Source: Isoperla grammatica
Taxonomy: Eukaryota > Arthropoda > Insecta > Plecoptera > Perlodidae
DNA: 64,000 nucleotides
Assembly: GCA_945910005.1 (NCBI GenBank)
Contig: OX246744.1
Coordinates: 42,396,777-42,460,776 of the forward strand
Direction: 5' to 3'
Translations under genes and position numbers: made by a program
Notes under the pieces: model-generated
The model's input: only the letters and a program-made list of their open reading frames with translations
Told to the model about the DNA's origin: nothing
The model's database searches: none
Part shown: piece after piece, positions 24,223 to 34,640 of the stretch
Numbering within the stretch: position 1 is the first letter of the stretch
How the letters are laid out: the number at the start of each line of letters is the position of its first letter

Positions 24223-24586
24223 ATTTAAGTCTATTTATTTAAATGTATATCCTTTTCAGTTATAAAAACTGATTTACAAAGGAGGACCTTAAATAAAACT
24301 AGGCTATGCAAACAATTAATAATAATGAAATCATAAATAACAAAAACGAAAACAAAACGAGCTACTGTACTATATAAAATAAAAATCAAGAACAAGAACA
24401 AATAATTGAGAAATGAAATAAAATAAAATCAAGTGGAACTTCAACATATAAAAAAAGTTTCTTTTACCTACGCGATTTTTATGTATATATCTGTTTGTAA
24501 TTAGATTTTATGGCGACAAGAAAAATGACTTGACAATATAACATTAAGTTGACACTATTGCACTCGCCCATTTGAAAATCATGAGT

Positions 24587-24752
24587 TGGCAGAATAACTT
24601 GACAAACTTACAGTGCGAAATAAGAACCGATAGATGTCTGGACGATCAAGTCTTCAATGGCGTCGAGTCGAGTCGATCAGATGATTTAGAGTTTCGGAGG
24701 ACATCTTTACCTGACAGTATTAGAAGTTTCAAACCCCATCTAATGCTGCCCG
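24587..24752 (+). CDS. candidate coding exon, unknown protein
   Basis: An open frame continues without stop from a possible ATG (in ATCATGAGTTGG) to a good donor (CCCG then GTAAGA). The predicted residues are mixed polar and charged, with SRSDDLEFRRTSLPDSIRSF as a typical stretch, unlike the low-complexity frames elsewhere. No family is recognised, there is no signal peptide, and no second exon can be paired. The downstream side runs straight into a tandem repeat. It could equally be a chance frame. Confidence 0.22.
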
Positions 24753-24763
24753 GTAAGATGTAC

Positions 24764-25170
24764 TCCTGGTATGTATGGCTTCTTCTTCTTCTTTCTCATG
24801 GATATCTGTGTTGACTGCTAGTATATGGCCATCTGCTTCTTCTTGCTCCTGAATATGTTGACTCCTGTGCGTGTAGACCTACTCCTGGTATGGCAATCTT
24901 CTGTTCTTCTTGCTTCTGAATATGTTGACTCTGTGTTGAATCCTTGTAGGCCTATAGCGACTTCTTGCTCCTGAATATGTGACTCCTGAGCGTGTAGGCC
25001 TATTCCTGGTATGGCAATCTTCTTGCTCCTGAATATGTTGACTCCTGTGCGTGTAGGCCTATTCCTGGTATGGCAATCTTCTTGCTCCTGAATATGTTGA
25101 CTCCTGTGCGTGTAGGCCTATTCCTGGTATGGCCATCTTCTTTTTCTTCTTGCTTCTTAAAATGTCTACT
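24764..25170 (+). repeat. 59-bp tandem repeat, about six imperfect copies
   Basis: Units contain TTGCTCCTGAATATGTTGAC and GTAGGCCTATTCCTGGTATG. Outer copies carry insertions and deletions, and the central two are nearly identical. Confidence 0.9.
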
Positions 25171-26221
25171 CCATCTGGTTTACTCCCAGCGAGTATGAGA
25201 GAGTAACAGTAACACGTGTTGGAACTTGCGCAACAGCAACCAATAGCCAACTCCGAAGATGTTAACACGCTACATGGTACACTAGGAAGGTCATGGTCCC
25301 CCGCCGATATAGCCCAAGTAAATCAAGGACATGACTTTACTTAGAGACTACTGCACCCCTGCACCAACACTACGATATTATATTACTCATTGGCGCAATT
25401 TCATTTACGTATCGATAAGACAACAGAAGACGTTGATTAATGAGAAATACCGCGATCAGTAGACAGTAACCAATCATATCGGATAAAAATGAAGACAGTT
25501 GAGTAAATAAGTGTTTTTGTCACATCACAGCCTTGGTTTGATAATGTCGCGTAGGTAGGCCTACTGCGTATTGCGTACTAACACTTTCATGGAGCAAATA
25601 ATGAGGGGTTATGTAGGCCTTAGTTCCAAAATTCTTACAGTGCTGACGTGACGGCTCGAGTTGTTTTAAATGAACGCAATAGAATAGCAACACATGAAAT
25701 GCAATATCCATCAAAGTACCGTAATTATACACTCCACCAACGACAAGTAATTAGATAGCAGAAAGCGACACTTCACTACAATTCGTCTAACCGTCGTATT
25801 ACTAAAGTAATGTATTCAAGCAAACCATGCCGTATCTCCCCAAGAAAATGTCAAAATGTCTAGTTTCATTTTCAAAGTTTATATAAATTAGTCCTAAGTT
25901 TACACATAAATACTTGTAAAATCGTGTTTCACTTGTCACAGCTTTGTGATTACAATTTTCAACACATAATTTTGAGTTGGTCTGGTGCCAGGCCCGAAGC
26001 CACTGTTCATATTCGCGAACAAACTCCACCGCGTCGAGTCGACCTGCACACTTTGATTCGAATTTCTAAACGCGATTGATTACCATTCAATGAATAAAGG
26101 TAACATGACCTGCGAGCACAGCAACACAATCAACCATGTACCGAGTAAAACTAGACTTAGGTGTTAGCAGACTGACTGACTAACCTTACTTACGAACGAG
26201 AAAAGTATTCAAGCACAGCGA
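25171..26221. other. unannotated spacer
   Basis: No repeat or exon is supported on either strand. Confidence 0.4.
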
Positions 26222-26505
26222 TAAATAAATTAATTCATTCGCATTTAGAGTCTACCCACTCAGTAATAGACTGATTTTCAGTGGGGGACTTTATAATTTA
26301 AAGCGACTAAACCAACCCTGTAGGCTCCGAACACCATCGACGAGTGAGCGATAACCAACCAAAGATCTATATTTCAAATATTGAACACATGAATCAGTGA
26401 TTGGACAGTGCGAACACCTGCGGACAGATGCCAGAATCAACAAGGCCGATGCAGAACAACTTTGAATTTATTGAGTACTTCGTTGCAAGGACGGCTCCAT
26501 AGATA
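26222..26505 (-). mobile_element. SINE3 copy, 5'-truncated
   Basis: On the minus strand it runs from the body (GGAGCCGTCCTTGCAACG) to the conserved 3' end (GAGTGGGTAGACTCTAAATG) and an ATTTATT tail. The tRNA-like head is absent. Confidence 0.85.
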
Positions 26506-27003
26506 ATAAACACTTCCCGTCTAGTTAGATTACTCTTACATGTTAGATTGAAAACATTTCATTACAAGTAATTACACGTAAGTCCAGACGTGGCGCCAGG
26601 CATTACAATAAAACACCGGTAGTATAATATACATACAATACTTGGCATCAAGGTATATAATACGCGTGATAGAATCAAGTGGACAACTAATTATAGTATG
26701 ATTGGTTGCCAACTACGGGTATGCACAGTCAACAGTGTCAACAGTCAAGTACAAGATTGTTGCTATGGAATTGTTTTATTACGTTCTATTTTCCGTAAGA
26801 AAAACAAACTCCATAGCAAAAATAAACTCAACTACATACTTCACTCGTCTGTGTATCGCGCCAAACAGTTTAGAAAACGAAGCATGTTTGTTTGATTGAT
26901 CTCTCAAACATGTTTTCACTGAGGCTAGACCTACCTGCCGAATTACGCAATCCTCAAGTACAACGCACATATTACACGGTACAATTCGATGAAATGCAGT
27001 TTC
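26506..27003. other. unannotated spacer
   Basis: Short overlapping frames on both strands near 26700-26900 have no supporting splice sites or homology that I can recognise. Confidence 0.4.
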
Positions 27004-27466
27004 TATCTAAAATGTACACCCCCTATGTCTGATATCCACCAACTTTGTTTTGCTACCTAAACAGTAAACTTGAAACAATGAAAGAAAAGTAGCCACGGGC
27101 CAATCAAAGATTATGGACTATCTAAAAATGAACACCCCCTATGGCTGATATCCACCAACTTTGTTTAGCTATAAACAGTTAACTTGAAAGTACAGTGAAA
27201 GAAAAGTTGCCACGGGCCAATCAAAGATTATAGACTATCTAAAAATGAACACCCCCTATGTCTGATATCTACCAACTTTGTTTAGCTACAACAGTAAACT
27301 TGAAAGTACAGTGAAAGAAAAGTAGCCACGGGCCAATCAAAGATTATAGACTATCTAAAAATGAACACCCCCTAGTCTGATATCCACCAACTTTGTTTAG
27401 CTACAAACAGTAAACTAGAAACAGTGAAAGAAAAGTAGCCACGGGCAAATCAAAGATTATAGACTA
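27004..27466 (+). repeat. 116-bp tandem repeat, four copies
   Basis: Units start TATCTAAAAATGAACACCCC (first copy slightly different) and contain GAAAAGTAGCCACGGGCCAA. Spacing is 115-117 bp. Confidence 0.93.
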
Positions 27467-27589
27467 CAACGTACGTACGTCGAAGGAAGCAAGTCCATAA
27501 TCAACGAAAACCACTAATTTGCTAACCACGAGCACGCGACGGAAAAGTAAAAGATATAAGATAATGAATGCCCGGTTGGGTAAACTTAC

Positions 27590-27960
27590 GATAGTCCATG
27601 TAGCGAAAACAAGTCGATATTCCCGTACAGTGAGAACACAAGCACGCGTAGACCGACCGCACTCTACTGAAATGAATGTCGCTCGCACAACCACCCACCT
27701 ACCACATGTTGATATTGCAGCGCACTGCCGCCACGATAAGCGAGCTGTGCCTCCCACCGACTTCCGGTCTGTAGGGGGGCGGTGTTGTCGCGACCAACTC
27801 TGGCGGTAGACTGAAGCAAGCGAAGGCGCGTGCGCCGCGGCTAGAATCACCAGACTCGCGGCGCTGCCAACGTTACGGGAGTTGCGTGCGCTAGATCTGG
27901 CGGCAAACCGTGGGACTAACTCTATACACGAGGCTGACTGACTGGACTATGGAATTTTCC
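27590..27960 (-). promoter_or_regulatory. CpG-rich island with candidate minus-strand promoter and first exon
   Basis: CpG-dense compared with its AT-rich surroundings. On the minus strand an initiator-like TTTCAGTAGAG occurs near 27668-27660. About 75 nt later a strong donor (CTATC then GTAAGT) occurs at 27590/27589. The intervening leader has no start codon that survives. This layout fits a noncoding first exon, but there is no transcript evidence. Confidence 0.35.
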
Positions 27961-30224
27961 CAAAGAGATTCGGAAAGTACACGTCTTGTACTTGTGGTTG
28001 TGGTGGTGGGGCAAGCTTTCGCAAGACACTAATTACATCGGTCGTAGCTAGTGGAAAATTTACGCGTAAAACCTGTCTAGTTTGCGGGCAAAGAACTTAG
28101 AATTGAACGTAGTACAAAAATCTAACTAAAAAGCCGTTTTACACACTAAAATTCTTCCTTCAACTACTAATTGAATTCAAGATTCGTCTTCACTCAAAAG
28201 CGATTGAAGTTGTGGTCTCTTGTGATTGGTACGTTTAATTGAACTTGACTGAAATTTAGAGTTCTTTCTAATAAACGAAAAAATTGAAAGCAAAAGTAGA
28301 ATTTTCCATAAATTACATCCAACTTTTCTGTTTAGTTAGACGGTTTAATTTTTTGAATTCAATCTTCAATAAGTTCAAGGAAAAATTGATTGAAACGTAA
28401 CGTTTACAAACAGGTCAAGTTACTACATTCACTTCATCTATAGATCTACTGTTTGGCCAACAAACATTACATGTATGGAAACGTTTATCTCACAATTAAA
28501 CGAACTAAGGAACGCCTGCCTACATGTGTACGAAAATATATTATTAGCTAGACGAAACAAGAGTGTGTGATAAGGTAGAGTAGCTCTTGTTGAATGACAT
28601 TCGGTTGAGTACGACTGTTGTGTTGAACGCAATGAGTGCTCGAGTGAGGTATATCTAGGGCTACAAGCCCTACAACTATATAAAACATACGGACAAACAT
28701 ATTTTAAAATATCTTAAATTACGGGAGTTGTACCGACGGCTTCGCTCAGGGGAAGTTTGTTCCTGAGATAAGTTGGGAGACCCAACTTAATTATATTCTG
28801 TGTAAAGTTAATATTTGTTATATAAATCGGTATAAAAAAAAAAAAAATATAATCGGTATAATTTATACATGTACTATATACATTTGTCGTACTCCCCCCC
28901 CCCCCACCCCGTCGGGCTACCGATGTGGTGGGCTGTTCGTGGATTTTAATAACACCATGGTATCACTGATAGAGAGGGTAAAAAAGTTTAGGATTAGGAA
29001 TTAGAACAGTTTTCTTGCAACCCTTCGCAACGAGTGGGCTACAATTACAACCACACATTAGAAAACGACGACGAGGTTAGGATTTATCAGATGATGAAAC
29101 ATAATATGCGTGAGTAACTGTAACTTCATTCCGAACACCGTACAATGGAGAATTCCAGCTCATCATCAACACGTACAGTGTTTAGCGATCATGGATTTAT
29201 ATTAGTAGGCCTACCTACTCATACATCACACCTAACCACATCAGTTTGTAGGAGATTATTATAAAAAAAAACTAATACGTATCGATTAAAATATTACTGA
29301 ATAGTAATTACATTTCTGAATCATAATCCATAATAGCTATACAAATCATTTTCATTTTTTCAATGGAAAGTTACAGCAAGCCAAAATAGTTGTCGATAGT
29401 GTAGGCCTATTCGCTCAAAACAGTCCCAAATATTCCAATCCAAGAATATAGGCCTAATACCCGAACAGTCTTATAATATACACCAACAGAAAAAAATATC
29501 GCTATATTGCGCTCTAGCTCTTCTGACCCAAGGTCATGCATGAACGCCCAATATGTCCTATGTCATGGGAAGGTAATGGCGAAGGCCGAGCGTATCAAAA
29601 CAACATGCAAGTGAAATGCATCAACCTACGACTGCAAAATGCTGATAAGAACCAAGCAAGCATGGCTGAATGCCAACCTTCTAGACAAACCCAAGGATTT
29701 ATGCATGTTAACATTGCTTTAAAAAAATTTTAAACTGGTAAAAAGTAACCCAAAATATGTCATTCATCCCCTACGGAATTTATTGCGTTTATTTATAACA
29801 ATCCTCATAATGTATCGTTTTCGCAAGAAATATTTACGCTTTCTAAAGTAACTAACTTGATTGAGAACGTGTATTGCAAGTTGCAACAAGAACAACACAT
29901 TACAACGGTTACATGAGTTAATTTAATATTTATAGTTACAATGAAACAATCACAAGAGCACTAAATTCTATGTGGAATTACATAATTTTATTTACTTTTT
30001 AAGCATTGTAAAGTAATTTTAATGCGACCGTAATCGGTGCCCTACAGCGTAGGTCGTTACAGCCTTAATTATAATAATTAAATACGGTACGTTTAGTGTA
30101 AGTACCACATACTTAACTATCTCAGCAGACAGTGATAATTAATTACAACCATTGTTAATTGTTGTCGACAACTCAAAATATTTGAGTTCATCAAAGATCT
30201 ATTATTCGATGTAAACCAGCTTAC
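27961..30224. other. unannotated region, possible intron
   Basis: Mostly AT-rich with a C/A tract near 28895-28910 and no recognised repeat. If the minus-strand leader exons are real, this would be intronic or intergenic. Confidence 0.35.
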
Positions 30225-30545
30225 CAGTGCTGAGAAGAACATCCAAGAAACGCGAACTTCGGTGACGAAGACACCCAACTAAAAAACACTCCTCATTTAA
30301 ACACCTATTACCCGCACACGACACAAAACACGCAAGTATTAATTATGATCAACTAACTGGACACACGCACACGAGAACTGCAGCAACCAAGCCGGCCGGC
30401 TTCCCACTACACTCTGAACTGAGCGGTCTGAACTGAGCGCCGGCCGGTGCGCGCGCACGTGCGTTGCCAACGTCGCGACACGAAACACGCTAACTAAACC
30501 GCGTCACTGACCGCGCTGCAACGTTCGTTCGTTCGAACCGTCCGG
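30225..30545 (-). promoter_or_regulatory. CpG-rich island with candidate minus-strand promoter and leader exon
   Basis: The core (30380-30540) is rich in CG dinucleotides and GGCCGG words. On the minus strand GCTCAGTTCAGACC and CCGCTCAGTTCAGAG resemble arthropod TCAGT-type initiators. About 200 nt downstream lies an excellent donor (CAGCACTG then GTAAGC) at 30225/30224. The only ATG in the leader opens a five-codon frame, so it would be a 5' UTR exon. GCGTTGCCAACG also occurs in the core. Confidence 0.4.
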
Positions 30546-30786
30546 AGTTATTTATAGACACAGACGTACGTTTAGGAAACTAACAATTTAAAACTGATTC
30601 TGATTCTACTCCTCGTAGGCGGTTGGTTGGCTTTCTTTCGTTTGGACGCTACTACAGTTGTGTACATGAATATGGGCCACACGGTGCAGTCAGGCCACAA
30701 CCCTACCAACCACGCAATGTTACAACATGGGAATAAAATAGAGCCTGCAACTGTTAAAATCATTATCCACTTAACACCTCCCATTA

Positions 30787-30865
30787 TCTTCATATTTCAC
30801 CCACTCATTGTCTCGATTAGCCACGTTGCAAAAATATGAGACGTTAAGCCCAAATACCAATCAAT
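30787..30865 (+). mobile_element. SINE2 tail fragment
   Basis: Carries the SINE2 3' words (CACCCACTCATTGTCTCG, TTGCAAAAATATGAGACGTT) and a CAATCAATCAAT tail. The tRNA-like head is missing. Confidence 0.75.
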
Positions 30866-31017
30866 CAATCACAGGTTAGGTTTAATTCTAGCCGAAATGT
30901 ACCTCAATAACCAGACATTTTATGTCATTCATATTATGTACACACACACACACAGCATAACTTGCCTTGTCAATGGTGTAACGTGGTGGGCGGAACCCAG
31001 TGGTCAGAGGTTGGTTA

Positions 31018-31042
31018 GTTAGTTAGTTAGTTAGTTAGTAGG
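31018..31042. repeat. short (GTTA)n microsatellite
   Basis: Six GTTA units lie between two direct copies of CAGTGGTCAGAGGT about 70 bp apart. Confidence 0.85.
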
Positions 31043-31049
31043 GGCTTTA

Positions 31050-32478
31050 GGGCACCCAACGCCATGGTTATTGGTGCAGTGGTCAGAGGTCGAACATTAC
31101 GCGATTTTTAACATGCAACAATCCTTTTGCAATTAAACCTTTTGATTTACAATTACATGAACACAACTACTTTTGGCTGCGGTGCGTACGCACGTTTGAG
31201 TAGCACAACATTAAATACATAAATTCGGGTTGTAGGCCCTACGCAGGCGGTGGTTACTGTAAAACAGTGACACTAGGATTTCCACCTAAATGTGCCCAAA
31301 CCGCCAGCGTAACGATTTAAACAAAATTCGAAAACATCTTCAGACAAAGTAATTTCTCAATGAACTACACCTATAACAACCACGCCTTATTGCAAGTCAT
31401 CTACCAGGCACGCAGGCAGGCAGCGAAGGAGGGTAGCGACGTGGCAACACTGCATGCGTGCAAGTGGTTGCGACCCGACACCGAACGCAAGTCGACCACG
31501 CACTTTGAGCCGCGGGGGGGCTACAGAAAGATTGTGACAACGCAACGACCGGCCGGCCGGCTGTATGGTTGCTCCGAGCAGGTGCACCCTCGCTAGCCTC
31601 GCCTTGTCCAGTTCTGTTCTGACCTACTTCCTGCGAGCGATCCGCGTTCCTTTCAGACCCACAAGCGTTCTTACTTGGGGTAGAAATAGACCCGGGGTGA
31701 ATCTTCTTCCCCCCCACATTTTATTACAATGAAAATACCACGTTTAAATAAAATGTAATCCGAAAATTTGAATATCAAACTTTATTTTAGACATCACATT
31801 TCCATAATTGAAATGAATTAATTAATCAATGTCATCATTAAACGCCCACTTTTTAAAATCATATAATTATCGTTCCAATTAGGTTTCATCTTCCCCATGT
31901 TCCCCATTCTATTTTCGTTTAATCTATTTCGATTGATCGATACTGGGTGGGGTCGACTCGAGCTAATCGAGACGAACGAAGACCCGAGATTGAACGCGAT
32001 GACAAGGCAGGTGATTTGGACGGATGCAGCAAAACGTAATTTACATTACAAAAATATGTAAAGTTCATGCTGGCATTCTGATGCATAGACCACAGTAGGC
32101 CTACATCTAACATATTGGTTGCTACCCGCATGCCGCTATTCCCACATACAGATAAGACTAATTCTGTGCACGTTTACAGGAATCTACTTCGCGTCCTTCT
32201 GAAGTGAGCCAGTGACCTCCAGAAAAAAAATGACATTATGTTTCACCTTGAGCAAGCAGCAACCCCCATCCTTACAAAACCTAGTCACGCAAAACGCACA
32301 GTAAGTCTTTAAGCCATAAAATAAACTTACACAAAAAATAAAAAATAAAAAAAAAAAATAAAACAAAAAAAACTTACACAGTAAGTCTTTTTTCACAGAT
32401 AACTTTACACACATGAATACCAGGTTCACAAACGATTTAATATAGCCTACCCTACTACTAATGATGTTCAAAACTTAC
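31050..32478. other. unannotated region with a CpG-rich patch
   Basis: A CpG- and GGCCGG-rich patch at 31420-31660 contains TGGCAACACTGCATGCG. On the minus strand a donor-like CCAA then GTAAGA occurs near 31677. The rest is AT-rich, with an A-rich stretch at 32330-32370. Confidence 0.3.
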
Positions 32479-33120
32479 CATACCTGTTGACTTGGCGTAA
32501 CTGTAGAACGAGCGACCGCTTCTTCAAGTCAGCCACCAAACAGTTGACTAATCGTAATAACGGAACTACACACAGCACACATTCCGCAGCAACCGGCGAG
32601 ATTGGAACCCGAAACCGCCCCGGCCGGGTTCGAAAAACACAAGTCTGTCTATTATCATCAGAGAACACTACGGTTTTATGCCGTCGCACAACAACGCTAG
32701 GCTGTTCAAATAACTACACCATCTAGGCCTAGGCTAAAAGAAGATAGGCCTAGCTAGGCCTACCACGAGGTGGCTGAACTGAAAGACATTCTTATTTCTT
32801 ACACACGTGTGAAGTGAAGCAGATCTAAAACCACGCTGGGATGATGTACTAAACCTATCGGAAATCCCGTGTATGAAGAAACTTATGTAAATACATAAAA
32901 CGAACGATTTACAACGAGTTCCGCAAACTAACCGCCCCACAGCAGCACGAGAAAAACGTTCCTTTTGGAGTACACCTGCACCCACTAACCAAACCAACCA
33001 CTCCCGACGGACGCACCGGCACAACTGAACGAACGACAACGGTTGGTTGACGGGACGGGAGTTCGCCCGCCTCGCGTAGACGCGTCTCGTCAGATGGGGA
33101 GGGGGGCAGGGGAGGGGAGG
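32479..33120 (-). promoter_or_regulatory. CpG-rich island with candidate minus-strand leader exon
   Basis: On the minus strand an initiator-like GTTCAGTTGTGCC lies near 33030. Two overlapping donors (AACAG then GTATGG; TATG then GTAAGT) lie at 32484/32483 and 32479/32478. Long open frames here (224 and 73 codons on the minus strand) have no recognisable domain and overlap simple sequence. A noncoding leader is more likely than a protein exon. Confidence 0.33.
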
Positions 33121-33219
33121 GGGAGGGGTGAAGTCCAGAGAGATAAGAACGAGTACACTCACATCGAAAAGTATTCGAGACGCATGTGGACTACTCCCGT
33201 TAGGTTCGACCACACACAT

Positions 33220-33778
33220 ATAGGGGAAAGTCCAGAACGAGTACAGTTCTAACAAAAAAAAAAGTACGACCGAAGGAAATGCAAGCAAAGTAGACCACTC
33301 CCGTAACCCCGTTACATTTGATGCATGTGTTCCAAAGGAGGGGGGTGGGGGGTAAGTCAGGAGATAAGTACGAGTACAGTCATAGCAGAAAAGTATGACA
33401 CTATGCACGAAGGAAATGCATGCACAAGCAAGTAGACCACTCCCGTTACATTTTATGCATGTGTTCCGAAGGAGGGGGGTGGGGGGTAAGTCAGGAGATG
33501 AGTACGAGTATAGTCATAGCAGAAAAGTATGACACTATGCACGAAGGAAATGCATGTAAGCAAGTAGACCACTCCCGTTACATTTGATGCATGTGTTCCA
33601 AAGGAGAGGGGGGGGGGGGGTAAGTCAGGAGATAACTACGAGTACAGTCATAGCAGAAAAGTATGACACTATGCACGAAGGAAATGCATGTAAGCAAGTA
33701 GACCACTCCCGTGTTACATTTTAAGCGCATGTTCCAAAGGAGAGGGGGGGGGGGGTAAGTCAAGAGATAACTACGAGT
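33220..33778 (+). repeat. 134-bp tandem repeat, left block
   Basis: Units contain GTAGACCACTCCCGTTACAT, a G-rich tract, TAAGTCAGGAGATAAGTACG and TCATAGCAGAAAAGTATGAC. Start points of TAAGTCAGG at 33353, 33487, 33621 and 33756 give a period of 134-135 bp. The block is cut by a hAT element and continues at 39559 and 41076. Confidence 0.95.
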
Positions 33779-34272
33779 CAGGGGCGGCTCGTGGACGATA
33801 TTTGTGGAGGTGCACATATTCAAATCATAACTAGAACACGCAACGAGGTGGCGCGGAATAGCTGGAGTCTGGGGCTTAGCCCCAGCCGCCGGAGGTTTAC
33901 AGCTGTAGGCTGACAATTTTTGATACCTGCGTTATGTTTGATCTCCTAAACGCGATATCTTACCCTCAAAACGTTCAAAGAGAATGCCAGTGGTATACTT
34001 AAATTCAGGTTGTCACAGATAAGATTACCTCGATGATACATAAAGTTGTAATAAGTAAAAACTTACAATACTATATAAAATTGTAAAATTACATACCCAA
34101 AAATTTTTTCGTCCACTCCTTCGACACGCACCTCGCCCACTTTATACTATATGTGCGTTTAGCTGTAACCGCCAATTGAACCAAATCTAATTTTGGGGTT
34201 GGCCGGGCTCGTCTTTTTATTTGTAATATTGTTCCTCTAATGTTTATCTTGAAAAACTGTTTTTGATTAGAT

Positions 34273-34481
34273 TGTTAAGATTTGATATTCATCTATTCAG
34301 ATTTCTAGAGTTCAGTATAATTTTAAGTATTTGAAATGTTTTCCCGCACTGCCCTGTACCACGTGATTTCCGTATAATTCAATAAAGCATACTTCCGGTT
34401 TTTCTCTACTCAACTGTGGTCGTCATTCGTGTCGTATCCTACAATTAATCACGATCCATGGAACAATCCTAATATTTAATA
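34273..34481 (+). repeat. copia 5' LTR (209 bp)
   Basis: Starts TGTTAAGATT and ends ATTTAATA, with short imperfect terminal inverted bases (TGTTAA/TTAATA). A TATA-like TATAATTTTA is at 34316-34325 and a polyadenylation signal AATAAA at 34381-34386. It is identical base for base to the 3' LTR. The last two bases could belong to the internal region instead. Confidence 0.96.
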
Positions 34482-34495
34482 GGTTATGGGCCCAG
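34482..34495 (+). promoter_or_regulatory. primer-binding site for an internal (half) initiator tRNA-Met
   Basis: GGTTATGGGCCCAG directly follows the LTR. It is complementary to the anticodon arm of eukaryotic initiator tRNA-Met (CUGGGCCCAUAACC), not to a tRNA 3' end. Drosophila copia and some yeast elements are known to prime from a cleaved half-tRNA in this way. Confidence 0.9.
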
Positions 34496-34640
34496 GGAAC
34501 GTTTTCTCTGAAGTTTAATTGTTGAGTTGAGACGAAAATGCTTCGTGTGTTTGTGTTAAAAAACTTTTTATCACGACAAAAACGCGAGTGCACATGGTGA
34601 GGTTAGGTCGCATGCCAACCACGCTAAGAGGAAGTCGAAA

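Noticed and set aside
27464..27850. 128-codon minus-strand frame in a CpG-rich patch
   Set aside because: High CpG content opens frames by chance. The donor at 27589 would truncate it, and no domain is visible.
32734..33408. 224-codon minus-strand frame
   Set aside because: Covers the CpG island and part of the tandem repeat. No domain, biased composition and no conserved start context. It is treated as leader or promoter sequence.
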